This document shows, piece after piece, positions 44,263 through 56,099 of a stretch of 64,000 nucleotides of DNA. The notes beneath the pieces are model-generated. The model saw nothing but the letters and a program-made list of their open reading frames with translations. It made no database searches and was not told the origin of the DNA. How positions within the stretch are numbered: position 1 is the first letter of the stretch; each line of letters begins with the position of its first letter. Both the position numbers and the translations under genes were made by a program. Origin of the DNA: Ilyonectria destructans (taxonomy: Eukaryota > Ascomycota > Sordariomycetes > Hypocreales > Nectriaceae); NCBI GenBank assembly GCA_020740775.1, contig JAHEWK010000007.1:868001-932000 (forward strand). The letters run 5' to 3'.

Positions 44263-47103
44263 CTATGTCCCCTCCAACCCCGATACAAACCCCGAAGCAT
44301 CCCAATCAAACTCATTGGCCCTGTCCATTCTGATTTCAGTGCCATCCGGATTCAAATACGCCCAGGGGTCAATAATCCCAATCGGGCATTCGCCAAGCAG
44401 CCATCCTTGTGCCAGGAACGATTCTTCTGGGCATTGGGACAAAGAACTTAGAGCCAGTGTCAGAGAAGAAGGCGACAAACTCGGAGTTAAAATTCCGGCT
44501 AAGAGGTTTGGATCTGCAGGCTGTCGCGAGATAGTATTGTCGGGGGATATTATACCACCTTCGTCAATTAGTGGCCCTGGGTGTGATGTTTGAGTCATCT
44601 GTGGCCATTTCAAGACATGATCACCGTTTACAAGATCAGGTCTTGCCATTCCTTGTTGTAGTATCTTGGCCATCCGCCTCTCTATGCACCTCATCTCCAT
44701 CTCTGCTGTTACGCTTCGCTTCTTCATCAACCGGTCTTGTAGCAACTCTAGGTTTTCTTGTAAGGCGAGTGGTGTGCGCCAGAATTTAATAAATCTGTGG
44801 CAGATGAGTCGAAGAAATGAATAGCCACAATCGCCATCATTTTCTTGGAATCCTGGTAGAGCATAGACCTTTCGAAGAACCTGTACCGACGTGGCCAGGC
44901 AGACCGTACTGGCCAAGAACGGGTTAACCCATTTAATGTGCGACTCGGACGAGTTTTTGAGAATTGCCACAATATCATCTGCAGCCTGAAGACAATTATG
45001 AAGACCTTCGCATTTGGCCAAAATTCCATTTGGTGATTCCGCTGTCGTCCATCCAAATGACGGTGTCCGTGGGGTTTCCGTAAACACGAAGCCAGATGCA
45101 ACTTCATTGAACGCGTACTGTTGGAATGTCATGAAACGAGCAAGTTGTGTCATCAAGAAGATGCCGTATTTGAAACTGTCTCTTCGTCGCCCAGATTGAG
45201 ACCTTTCGATCCGAGTCGGTTGCAGTGTATCCTGGCCGCCAAATGTCAACTCTTCGCCTTTGTACACAAGAGTCTCTGGTAAAGCTGCAACCGTGAGATG
45301 AAGTGTAGATACGAGAGTTGACAAGTGCTTCGTATCATGCGCTAAGAATTTCTTCCGGAACGCATTTTGTACGTCTTGTCCAGTGTTAGGGAGGTCGCTA
45401 CCTGGGTCAATATCTGGTATAATGCCTGGAAGATTTGCTCGTGATAAGACTTGACCATCTCTCATCAACGAATTCAAGACGATAAACCAGGCGATGGGGC
45501 TCTCGTTTCCAGATTCCTTCAACTTCTTCCATCGTTCACTTGGTTTTGTATTCAGGAAGCTGCTTCGGCAATATTTGTCCTGGAACCATAGTTCATCGTC
45601 AACCGGGAGATACGTCTTGTTCACGGACCAGTCAATAGCGGTAGGACACCGCCGTATGGTGGATGCAAAGACATCCATCTCCCAAATTGCCCACCAGCAC
45701 CGTCTCTTTTCTTCGGTGGCAGACCACCGCTTCAGGTCAGGTTCTGTAATCGGAGTGTCGATGACCATGTTATAGTCCAAGAGATGAAGTCGATGCTCAT
45801 ATGCTACCCTAACGCAAGTGCCAATAAGCCTCCAAGATTTGCCTTTAACACCTCTGATCAGATGATTGAATGTGCAAAGTGATAGCGCTTGTAGCAGGCA
45901 AAGTGGGGGGATTTCATCCTCGCATTCGTCCAATGCTTCATCGACAAAACGGAGCGCTATTTTCTGAAACTCCTCGCACGTCGGGATTGCCGACAAATCC
46001 TCTTGGCCTTTGGATGCATTCCCATCGTGGTAGAATCTGGCAGAAATAGAGAACATGGAGGCGAATAGAGCGTTGAGTTGTTGAATGTTCTTGATGCTCT
46101 GAATTTTGTCACCGAAAGACGGCTGATGGAAGATAGAAAACGCCGTCATGCCGTCAAAATACAAGTCTATCCTATGCACGGCTTGTCAGCGAGTCGAATT
46201 GCATCGTCATGACCTTAAAGAGACCATACAGCAATTGAAGATCTTGCACAGAGATCTTCATTGTCTCGCAAGCTTGCATAATGAGGGTTTGGGAGCCAGC
46301 GAGGTTCACGAAGAAACCGTCTGGAAGAGTACCACCGAGAGTGGTAGGGACGTCTCCTGCCGCCGAGTGATTTGGGTGAATGAGCCACGAGATACTCAGA
46401 GCGCGAAGAAAATTCGTTGTTGCCATATCGGAGGAATCGGAGACATCTGTCGAGTCATCTGAATCGCTTCTCTTTGGCGATGGGGGGAAGAAGCCTCCGC
46501 GGACAGTAGCACTCGGCATGGGCGTTCGTTGTCCCAAGCTTTCCATCATCTGGAACTCTGTACTATTGCTGAAATTTGTAGTATGAAAAACGGTCGATGG
46601 AGAGGTGGTATCATCTTCGGCAGAATTGGAAGATGGGAACGAAGTCCGCTTAGCTTGAGATGTCGGGTATCTGCGGGGACGAGTCCTCCTAGGCGCGCGT
46701 TGCCGAGAACCTATGAAGAGGTAAATGATACGTTCAAAGTCGAAGATTGGCCATGAGCATACCAAGTTTGGGACCTGGCTTCATCCGTATCGAAGGATAA
46801 ATACAAGTCCTAGAAGTTTTGTCGCAGAGCGTACAGCATGGTAGAATTCGATCGCTGTGAATTGGCCGTCAGCGACCTTCCACCCAGGAAAGAACCCCAG
46901 TGATGCCACACCATTTAGCCTTTCGTCTATGAATTGATAAATTAGTAAATGGCATGATGCCGAAATTCTCAGTTCACCAACCTCTTACATGTTTCGCATG
47001 CAAGCCGCGATGTCTCTTCCCTGGTGATCCGGCTCGGAGACGAAGCTTGTTCGTCATGCTGTGATTCGGGACTCATGTTTTCTGACTGTGACGAAGAAAA
47101 CAT
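44263..47103 (-). CDS. Zn2Cys6 transcription factor with Fungal_trans domain, 877 aa
   Basis: Five exons: 47103-46982, 46926-46912, 46854-46763, 46710-46225 and 46181-44263. The binuclear zinc cluster is assembled from three exons, with cysteines at 36, 39, 46, 53, 56 and 63 (ACETCKRRKAKC, then CTLC and TC). Exon 2 is only 15 nt, and the intron that follows splits the third cysteine codon. A basic linker with Arg-rich RTRPRRYP and a disordered acidic stretch follow. The middle-homology domain runs from about 240 to 560 (LYFDGMTAFSIFHQPSF, WRLIGTCVRVAYEHRLH, KRRCWWAIWEMDVFAS). It binds DNA in the nucleus as a pathway or stress regulator by family. The same-strand P450 downstream and the divergent membrane protein are candidate targets. 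The fourth intron is short (43 nt, AAG). Confidence 0.9.
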
Positions 47104-48368
47104 TGTGGGGAAAGTTCTAGGTTCTAACGTTGCGTCCGTGGGGAAGCCCGGCTACTTGGCTGCAGCAGTGTGCACTCATCTCTTCCACTGTGCGATGGAC
47201 AGCTATTATAGCTCGGCAATAAGGCACTGCAGGCTTCCATCATTGCTAAGTTTACGACAACGTATGGTTATGTTTCATGCAGCACAATGCTTCAAACATT
47301 ACGCAATGCTCAACATGGAGAGGTTACTGGGGCCATTTATGAAGCCATAAATTAGTGAAATGGTCAGATTCAGTGAACGAAGGAGCCTGTCAAACAAGGG
47401 ATACTAATCGATACCGATGCTTTACCACAGTGTCGAGAAGAACCTGGCTCGGTCTCCAGACGCAAGCCAAGTTGCGGGGAACCCTGTCTGCATGATGAAG
47501 GCGAATGACGATAATGCAGTTAGTCACAAGCGGGATGGTCAATGAGTGGAGCATCATCAATGGTCTACCGAGATTGTCGGAATCACTTTCGGGATCTATT
47601 TAATTGGCTGTCGGTCCAATTTCGACACCTCGGCCCAATTTCTACAGCCGAAAACAGTCCGCATTCCTGTTATTGAATGTACTTTCTACTGTCTCGATAT
47701 CCCTTACCAAGAGTAGTTCAAATCAAGGCCGGTCAATCATTGGGTTATTGATGGCCTCAGAAATCTGTAACCGTTCACCTCACTTTAGGCTTTGGTGATA
47801 CGTCTCGTCGCAATAGTTCGAATTTAATGAGGATACATCCTATTGCCATACCATTATATCTATTTTCATAAAACAAGGCTTTTAACGATCTGCAGTGCAT
47901 GGTTCGCATTCACTTCAAGAGTAAGGAACAATCAAGAATGATAGTTGAGATAGAGGACTAACAGATTTAATGATACTCTTCTTCCCAATGCAAAATTCAT
48001 TTCCTCGCTTCATCAAAAATATTGATATGCTAAATAGGTTACATACGAAAGGACTCTATGTCAACCTCAGTGGATGGAGACACAATGCGTTCCTTACCCT
48101 ACACCTCCTGCAAATTCTCAACGGTATTAACATTGCCAACCAGTCGCCATGCATGTCTTAAATTACTCCGACTCCTCGTGATTCGGTCATGCAATGCCTA
48201 AAGGCTGGATGAATTCAACCGAAAAGAGGTTGGGAATGGCCAACTCTGACCTATAAATTTAGGTCAGTTGCCCATGTTACCGTGAGCTACCACCACACCC
48301 AGCTCCGCCATATTCACCATAACTACCTCATTCTGTGTCTGTTTATCATCCCATCTCTCAGATCCAAC
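47104..48368. other. divergent intergenic region
   Basis: 1.27 kb shared by the Zn2Cys6 gene (minus) and the membrane-protein gene (plus). A plus-strand frame at 47024-47350 overlaps the regulator's first exon and has no ATG start, so it is not called. No repeats were noticed. Confidence 0.5.
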
Positions 48369-49220
48369 ATGTCTTCTGCATACCATAAATTAGAGAATGT
48401 CTTGGGCGCTATTGGCCGTTGGCGTCTTTTTGGGCCGAGGTCCTTCCACTACATCTGTGGTCCCGTTTGTGGAACACTCTGTGCAATCTTTTTCATTATT
48501 TCTCTGGGACTTGCACATCAACTGCCACCGATTCCCGCACATTTTACCCCTGAGCAGACGACCGAGTTCTGGCGCGAACATGAAACCGGCGCCAGGTGGG
48601 GCGCAGCTCTGATGATGATCTCGACCACGTTCTATCTCCCTTACACGGCTTCGATTTCCGCTCAGATGCGACGCGTACCAAATTTGCCCTATCTGGCTTC
48701 AGCATTGCAACTAGCAGCAGGAGCAGCAGGACTCTTCACATTCATCACTCCTGCTCAGGTCTTGGCTCTCATCCCCTTCAGGCTCGACAGGAGTCCGGAA
48801 GCAACTCAAACTCTGACGGACTTGTTCTTCTTCTTCCTTCTCATGCCGTGGCCAAGTTTCATTGTCCAAGATTGGGCCTGGGCATACGCGATTCTCATTG
48901 ACCAACGAGAACGACCAGTGTTTCCCAAATTCATGGCCATCTTCAACATTATAATTCCAATCATGTTTTTGCCCACTTTGGGTATGCATGCTCACAAACG
49001 CGGTGCTGTAGCTTATCAGGGTGCTCTTACATTCTGGTTCGTTGGAATCCCATTCATCGTTCAGCTTTTGCTCGACTCTATTTGCCTTTTTGTGGCCATC
49101 AGAGCCGATCCGCTGGATCCAACCGTCAATTTGAGTGCCCCATTGCTCAAATCCGGTGATGAAACGAAAGGCGTCAATGAAGAGGACGCCGGGCCTACTC
49201 TGAGCGGGAATTCTGTCTAA
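48369..49220 (+). CDS. integral membrane protein, 283 aa
   Basis: A single exon starting MSSAYHKLENVLGAIG. An in-frame extension to 48282 begins with GTG and is rejected. Hydrophobic segments are at about residues 28-50 (GTLCAIFFIISLGLA), 83-102, 118-140 (LASALQLAAGAAGLFTFITP), 162-178 (FFFFLLMPWPSFIV), 200-220 (IFNIIIPIMFLPTLG) and 233-255 (FWFVGIPFIVQLLLDSICLF). The C-terminal tail is polar and acidic. I do not recognise a named family. A fragment of a second copy lies 400 bases downstream. Confidence 0.7.
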   Translation: MSSAYHKLENVLGAIGRWRLFGPRSFHYICGPVCGTLCAIFFIISLGLAHQLPPIPAHFTPEQTTEFWREHETGARWGAALMMISTTFYLPYTASISAQMRRVPNLPYLASALQLAAGAAGLFTFITPAQVLALIPFRLDRSPEATQTLTDLFFFFLLMPWPSFIVQDWAWAYAILIDQRERPVFPKFMAIFNIIIPIMFLPTLGMHAHKRGAVAYQGALTFWFVGIPFIVQLLLDSICLFVAIRADPLDPTVNLSAPLLKSGDETKGVNEEDAGPTLSGNSV

Positions 49221-49624
49221 CGTCACCATTACCGAAGTCAGTTTAGCCAGTACAACCTAGCGCGCAATCTGGAAACTACCTGATTATGGCGAGGAGGAGG
49301 AGTATTACTTGTTCACAGGTTTATCCTAAAATATTTAGTTTACTCTGTTTGATGTTGTTTAGGTATTTAGAGCGCACATCTTGAATTCAAGGTCACCAAT
49401 TATACGCTTGCAGGCCACCAGGTATCGTTCCTAGTTGTCGTAAAAGGTTTAGTTTGGAGATGTCTGTGGGCCCTTCTTTGGGTCTCCTTTTCCAATTTAT
49501 TGAACGATGTCGACATCATCACTATCACCATCTATGATGCGGAAGAGCCTGCCGCCAAACGTCGCTGCCATCGAACTGTGAGTAAAGCAGCTTAGCATGC
49601 CCCCCCCTCGTCTCCAGTGACCCA

Positions 49625-49737
49625 CTAGTTATTACAGTCGTAATTGGGCCTAGGCATTCCCACTGCTCATTGACTACCAAGAACTAGCTATGTTTCCCAA
49701 TTTTATGGCCATCTTCAACATCATAAACGTCTATTTC
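49625..49737 (+). pseudogene. decayed tandem fragment of the preceding membrane-protein gene
   Basis: About 110 bases align with codons for PSFIVQDWAWAYAILIDQ to the IFNIII segment of the intact gene. The match is strongest at MFPNFMAIFNII versus VFPKFMAIFNII. The fragment has an in-frame TAG where the intact gene has TGG, and it lacks the rest of the coding sequence. Confidence 0.75.
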
Positions 49738-50537
49738 TGAACTATATAGTAGTCAGACCCGTCACCGCCTGAGTCTGCGAAGTGCATTGAGATAACTCGA
49801 TGACCTCGATCTCATGACGGCTTAACCACGCCTATCATCAGCCTTCAATCTCATCACCAGCGAGCTCTACAGCGACAAACAAGATTTCTTCGCATAATAA
49901 AAGCTTTGCGCTGAGTAGGGTCGGCCGACCTGCAAATAATGCACTGAAATGAGAGAACAAATACAACGCACCACCTCCAAGGCGACAGCAAGCGTGGTGC
50001 TCTGGCTCCATCTGCGATGGGCACCTCCTCGATGGTATGGAGTCAGCCACTTGCGGTGCCAACATATGTGGCTGACCTGGATCAACCCAAATGAGACGCA
50101 AGAGATGGGATAGTCAGTTTCGCAGCGGAAAAGGACGGAAACTAACATCCAATTTATTAAGTTACCCATAGGGAGATGTACAGAAAATCGTCACACAGGC
50201 GTCTTATATGGCCAGCCCGAGGCTGCACCAGACTACGTGTATATAGTCAGATAAATATGAGGCTTATATCTCCCAATAGGAAAGCATCTGATATGATAGA
50301 CAATCAGGTCGATTGCAGGAAATTTCCCTCGTAAGGCTTCAATAAGGCTTACAACAACTCGAGATTTAGTAAGGTGGAAGATGGAGGTTGAACAAAGATC
50401 GTAGCGTCAGTCGAAACTAGACTGAAATAAATCTCTCAAAATAAAGGCAATAAATTTATTAACTCTGACATTAAGTCTTTTGAGCCTTCTGGCTCTCTGA
50501 CTTTGAGGGGAAAATCTCTCGCAAAAGAAAGGGCATT
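49738..50537. other. intergenic, no supported gene
   Basis: 0.8 kb. Short minus-strand frames at 49838-50169 have no family pattern and are not called. Confidence 0.5.
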
Positions 50538-52437
50538 TCAGGTGTCGCATCGCGACCCCTGGGTCTGTGGGAAGTCATCCATCGTTTGGTCCCTTTTCAA
50601 CCTCTGGCCGCTGTCTCTCGCCGTCAGCGTCGGACTTATCAACTCTCCAAGCTCAGATTCCGTATCTGATTTTGACTCAGTGGAAGAGGTTTCTGATACA
50701 CTGGAATCGGGTCCGAAGTCCCTGTTTCGCGGGGTATGACGAAGACCTCTTATCGAGAGAAATGCTAACTCCTTTAGGTGTATGCCGACGTGTCTGGCAA
50801 GCTTTCGGCGCTTGGCGGAAATCAGCTTGGCCCGACGCTGAGCTTCTGCATCATCAATCCGATAAGACACTATGGCTTCATCGCTATCAGAGCTTGGTAG
50901 CTCTTCAGAGTCTTCGACTTCCCTCCGTTGTGGCTGAGGGACATGTTCCCGCTCCTTGCCCTTGTTCGGCTTTTTCAGAAGTTGTGACCTAAGTTTAAGG
51001 CCGGTGAAAATGTTCCTATTGCATATAGGACAGTAGTTTGGTTCCCGTGGAATGGTTGTGAAATTGCATCGAAGCTTCATGTCCATTTGAGCATTTGTGA
51101 GCTCGTGACCATGCCGACCATTCATGTGCTGTTCGAACTTGTCCCTATTAGTGAAGGCGGGATAGCTGCATGAGTCCATGTCGCAAAAGTAATGGAGTGC
51201 ATAGACCTCTTCGGACCAGTTAGATCCGTGAGCTTTCTTCATATGCTTGTGCCACTCGGAAAAGGTTTTGAAGTAGACAGTTGGGTTACAGCAATCGTCG
51301 GAGATGCAGACGTATATCTCCAAATCTTCTTTAACATGTTTTCTTAGTACGTTAGCACCGCTAAAATATACGCCAATATAGGTGTTACAAACCTCCACCA
51401 TCCAGGCGTGTTGAGATCAGACTCGTTGAGTATCTCAGGGCACCAAGTGCAATGAGAGGCGCTCTCTCCGTCTCCAAGCCTAGGCGGTTCAGGACAAAGA
51501 TAATCCAGGTCAGAGGAAGCTACACTGGCATCGTCGTCTTCATCTGAAGAATCGGTCTGATCGACATCGTTAAGAGCATCGTCATTCGTATCAGTCGAGC
51601 CACCCATGGTTGTAGAAGTGGTAGTGGCCTTGGGTTCCGATCTTGAGGGGAGGTCTAGTGGCGAAGTGTTGGATTTAGCTGGAGTATCTAGTGCTGCAAG
51701 CGCTGCATGTATGTCAAACATCGGCAGCGTTGCATAGGGCCGGGACTGTAGTTTCTTATGGTGATTTGTTTCGTATAGAAGCCGAATTCTTCGGAATGTG
51801 ATTCCCATCGTCAGCCGATCCGCAAGCGTGTCCTCAATTCCATCAGCGTGCTGGTTGACCAATCGCAGCGTTTCCTTTTCAAATTTGGTGATTTCAGAAG
51901 GAGGTACATCGAGATTAAATGTTTTGGCTTTGGCTGCTAATGTGCTTGTGTCGGACCGGTGCATTATATCAGAGAACTCTAATAGTCCTTCGACGGCCTC
52001 TTTCATTGTCTCGAGGGCTTTGGCTAATGACTTTCGCTTGTACCGGAACTCGACATCCTCAGATGAAGTGGGAGTCTTGAACCAGAACGCTGCTTCACGG
52101 TCAGTACTCCGTCAAAGGCGCTCTATAAATTGCTTTGACTATACTCACACTTGTTGAGACTCAACCTCAGGAGGTAAAGATTGGCAGATATCACACCAGG
52201 TCCACTAGGATAGTCTTCTAGGCGACTGTCCAAAGAAACCATACTGTCCGAAAAGACACGGAGCCTATGAGCCCATAGGGTGAACTTCTCATGGTATTCC
52301 CTGATCTCTCCACTAGGTTCTTTCAGAGTATTGGCTTTGCTCACGACAACCAAAAGCTTCTGAAAGCCCTCTTCGCAAGCCAATGCCTCGGTGTAGGCCG
52401 GACGATCATATTGTTGAATAGGGATGTACATTGACAT
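50538..52437 (-). CDS. C2H2-type zinc-finger protein (AcuF-like finger layout), 596 aa
   Basis: Exons 52437-52149, 52089-51393 and 51342-50538 join in frame, with introns of 59 and 50 nt. The second intron ends in AAG. Residues 1-320 are helical: MSMYIPIQQYDRPAY, LWAHRLRVFSDSMVSLDSRL, ETLRLVNQHADGIEDTL. An acidic Ser/Asp-rich linker follows. The finger region (about 315-430) has the fungal pattern of CTWC...GWWRKHVKEDLEIYVC, EWHKHMKKAH, CDMDSCSYPAF...FEQHMNGRH and CPICNRNIF. The tail is a basic helix (KLISAKRRKLARHVGIHLKEL) and a Ser/Glu-rich end. Such proteins are common in fungi and of unknown function. Here the gene is divergent from the protease of the gasdermin cassette and may share its promoter. 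Confidence 0.75.
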
Positions 52438-52942
52438 GTTGGCGATGGCTTGAATCTTTTGCGATCGGTGTGGTATTTTAGTGTTCTGTAGGATGTTTCA
52501 AGACAGAATTGGTGTTGTTGAATCGTCATAATAAATCACAGACGAAGGAGGGATCAAGATATAAAGAATGATGAGAAGCAAGCCGACCCCAGCTTCTCTT
52601 CGCCCTCCTTTGTCCAGTTACTTAGGTACATGGCAACCCTCACTACTCGCTGGTCCTTGCTGACCCCTAGAGTATTTGACGTGGTGGCGCTATTGAGGGT
52701 GCATCACAAGGCCCGAGTTATGTTGTGTGACCACCACTACGATTGACCGCTTTTTCCAACCCCAAAGCCACTTCAGGGAGGCTCTGGTCACCTGGCTGAA
52801 GTACAAAGGACACTGGTCCCCAGTTTAGCGTTACAGCCATCCTCTGTCCTTTGCGTAGACTTTTGTCATGTCATGAGGCCTACTTCCTCACCCTTTCTTT
52901 GTTTCCTGCAATAACAAGCGCTATCGCCGAATCTAGATAGAG
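52438..52942. promoter_or_regulatory. shared divergent promoter region
   Basis: 505 bases between the starts of the C2H2 gene (minus) and the S8 protease gene (plus). It contains no frame of its own. Co-regulation is inferred from the head-to-head arrangement only. Confidence 0.4.
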
Positions 52943-55900
52943 ATGGAGAAGGCTCTGGATTCGACGGTCCCCGAATACCGTATTCTCATCGCCGTCCAGC
53001 CCATCTTTGCTGGCGATCTGCATTGGTCCGGCACTGTCACACTGAGCAGCCACCATGAAGTCGACGAATTGGACTCCCACTCGAGTGACTCTTCCTCTAG
53101 CGACGAGTCCCGTAATGAAGCGTTAGCAAATTGCGACTTAGGCGAAACAAGCAAGCGCTTTCAAAGGTTGATGTGTTTGATACTACCAAGCCTCAGCCTT
53201 ATCCCTCCTACAGGCGTGAGAGAACCGGCGTTTCAGAATTGCGTCGAGAAAATGTCGAGGCTTCTCAAGTTTCTCAACAGTCTCGTTAATAACGACATTC
53301 TCCAACATACTTGGACCTCGGCCCAAACTTCTTCAACTCACACATGGCAGGGTTCGTCCTTAGTTGTCCCAACGAGTCAATCTTCCCCATCCATGGTTGC
53401 TAATGCTCCGTCTTGGAAATTAGCTCGCACGCATCGATACAAGAGGCTGGAAGCCATGGAAATGATTTTGGCCGCGCACAACGAGGCCGGACAAGACTCG
53501 CCCCAAATATGCCGCGACTATATTTGCCTGTCTCAATCACTAAAGCATCTCAATAAAGGCATTGCCAAGGCAGGGAGGGTCAATCTGTTCCTAGCCAGCG
53601 TAACGCCTAAGGGGAAACGCTCTCTGATAGAGATCCCAAAAATCACGGAGATACCGGTGACGAATTGGAAAAACAAGTTTGCTTTGGAGATGTCTAATTT
53701 GCTTTTCAAGAGGCTAAGCAAGACCGTTTGCAAGGCCCAGGAGCATGAGGCTAAGTTCCAGCTGGATGGCCTAAGGTTGAACGAATCATCTGGCCACCCC
53801 CTGGCTTTCGACATGTTCTTGTCTCCTTGTGAGCCTGCAACCCATTGGCAAGAAGTGCGGTGCACATCCACCACAGAGTGCAAGTAAGTCACTATCCGGA
53901 GTGAACCTTCAATAGAGGAGATCCATGCTTACATCATGTAAATCTAGAACGGCAATAGAAAGCTCAACTCCTTTCCAGGCTGTGCTTGATTTGTGTGGAA
54001 AGCTTCAAGAAAACTCGTACAAGCCTCAAACGACGCTCTTCGCTATGCAATTCCACAACCATTACTTGTTTCAACCCCTCACAAGCTCCGAAATTTTACG
54101 CTACTCCGATGGCTCGTTCCTGGTATCCTTGGATCGTTTGATCAACGGCGACATTCTTCGCAGTAGAAATGGCTTTAATGCTAACGACAAAGCAACACTT
54201 TCTCTGTCCCTGGCCATGGCGTTGCTGCATATGTTGGAAGGTGCTTGGCTGCAAGAACCCTGGACTGCAGAGAGGATTCAATTCCTCAGCAACTCAGAGG
54301 AAGTCCTCGATATCTACCGTCCTTTTATTACTTGCGCAGTCACGAAGTCCAAGCAAGCCAAGAAAACGCTAAAGTCTAGCGTGGACAGTCTCGAGCCAAT
54401 TATGTTGTCATTTGCACAACTGATTCTCGAAATTGAAATTGGTGAAAGGATTCCCTTAGTGGCTCCCTTCACGCTAATGAAGTTGGAGGCTACCATCCGA
54501 TCTACGTCGTACCAAAGGCTCAAAGACAATGCCGGGGGACCTTACACTTCAGCCGTTTTTGGATGCTTGAACTTCCTCGTGTCTCCAGATCAACAACTGG
54601 ATGATGTCACAAGTAGTGACGATGATCAGCTATGCCGAATGCGACATAATCTCTACGTACACGTTATCAAACCTCTTGAGACAAGTGTCCGACTGATTCC
54701 GGAAATTTCCAAGTCACTGAAGTCGAGGACAATGTCGCTTAATGGTATTCTCCCGAACGCTTCGCTCGACCAGGCTTTATCTGGGACACATGGACTCAGG
54801 ACAGTGGTCGACACCCTAGCATTGAAGACTGTTCCAGTGGCAAGCATGGAAACCTTGCCGAGGATTATCATTGACGGCGACGAACCAACCAACACCGCAA
54901 CGTATGTCTTATTTGAGCTATGGCCATCCGTCCACTAGTAGCAGTATTCTAAATCAGTCACAGGATACAACAAGACATGAAATTTTCCAAGGACTTCTTC
55001 AAGAAGTTCGAGGAGTTTCAAAATGACATCATTGTCCCCAAGATGCCAAGCAATATCGATGAAAAGAGCCGCATTAAGATTGCCATCTTGGACACGGGCA
55101 TATCGACACATGACACGACTTTGAGCGTAGTGTGTCAGATGATCAAGGAATCTCGCGAAAAGGAAAAATACCCCAAAAGCTTGCGGGATCCTATTAGAGC
55201 TGTTGAGTCATTCACCGACGGCGACGGCGACGACACCGTTGGGCATGGAACCCACGTTGCCTTAATGGCCCTCAAGGCTGCGCCCCATGCAGATTTCTAC
55301 ATTGCGAAGATTTCCAATGGTTTGGTAAGCGATAACACAGACTCAATTGCAAAGGTACGTAGGTCTTTCACCTCGAGCTATACCTTTACTGCACCTCTGC
55401 CACTGATGCCGAATGCCTGACTAATGCATCACAGGCTATTGACTGGGCCGTACGAAAAAATGTCCACATCATCAACATGTCCGTTGGGTTTGAGAATAAG
55501 AATGACAAAGTACACCAGGCCATTGAAGAAGCGATGAAGACAACACGACCACCCATTTTCTTCGCAGGAGCGTCTAATGGAGGTTTCAACAATATACCGT
55601 TGTATCCAGCCATCCACCCAGATGTAATCGCCATGCACTCGCTCGACGGACATGGGAACGATAGTGGAGGACTGAATCCGCCGGCAAACCCCAATCTTGG
55701 CACCTTCGGCACTTTGGGAATTGGGATAACGCTGGTGTGGAAGGGAAAGTCTGCAGTCAAGTCGGGAAGTTCGTATGCGTCGCCGATTGCTGCGGGCATC
55801 GCGGCCAACTGCTTGCAGTGGCTTGACTGGGTGAAAGAAAAGAAGATGTTAAGTGAAGACGATTACTTGAGACTGAGGACTGGCGAGGGCATGCGATATA

Positions 55901-56049
55901 TGTTCAAGAAGCAAGCGACGGGCAGAAAGACCGCCGGCAGTATCAAGCATGTCGCTCCATGGAACCTATGGACAGGCAAACAGACAGACGAGAACATCTG
56001 CGGAGTGCTCAAACAAAAGATAGACACGGTCCAACCACGAAAGTGGTGA
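52943..56049 (+). CDS. subtilisin-like (peptidase S8) protease with DUF7580-like N-terminal region, 966 aa
   Basis: Exons 52943-53883, 53948-54901, 54964-55354 and 55435-56049 join in frame. The first about 630 residues are helical and contain FQAVLDLCGKLQE and LSLSLAMALLHMLEGAWLQEPW, the pattern of the fungal DUF7580-type domain found before S8 proteases. The catalytic domain fills residues 660-966. It has Asp in AILDTGIS (about 673), His in VGHGTHVALM (about 728), the oxyanion Asn in FFAGASNGG and Ser in SGSSYASPIAAG (about 875). All triad residues are intact. There is no signal peptide, so it acts inside the cell. In Podospora the comparable HET-Q2 protease cleaves and activates the gasdermin-like HET-Q1. 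A gasdermin-like gene follows here on the same strand. Confidence 0.9.
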
Positions 56050-56099
56050 GCGTTTGTATTGAATTTCACAATTGCGAGCTGCTAAGTGCATGACCACGA

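Noticed and set aside
47024..47350. 108-codon plus-strand frame near the Zn2Cys6 start
   Set aside because: It begins at a non-ATG codon and overlaps the regulator's zinc-cluster exon in antisense.
41383..50537. A secondary-metabolite biosynthetic cluster
   Set aside because: Only one P450 and one regulator are present. No polyketide synthase, peptide synthetase, terpene cyclase or prenyltransferase is visible.
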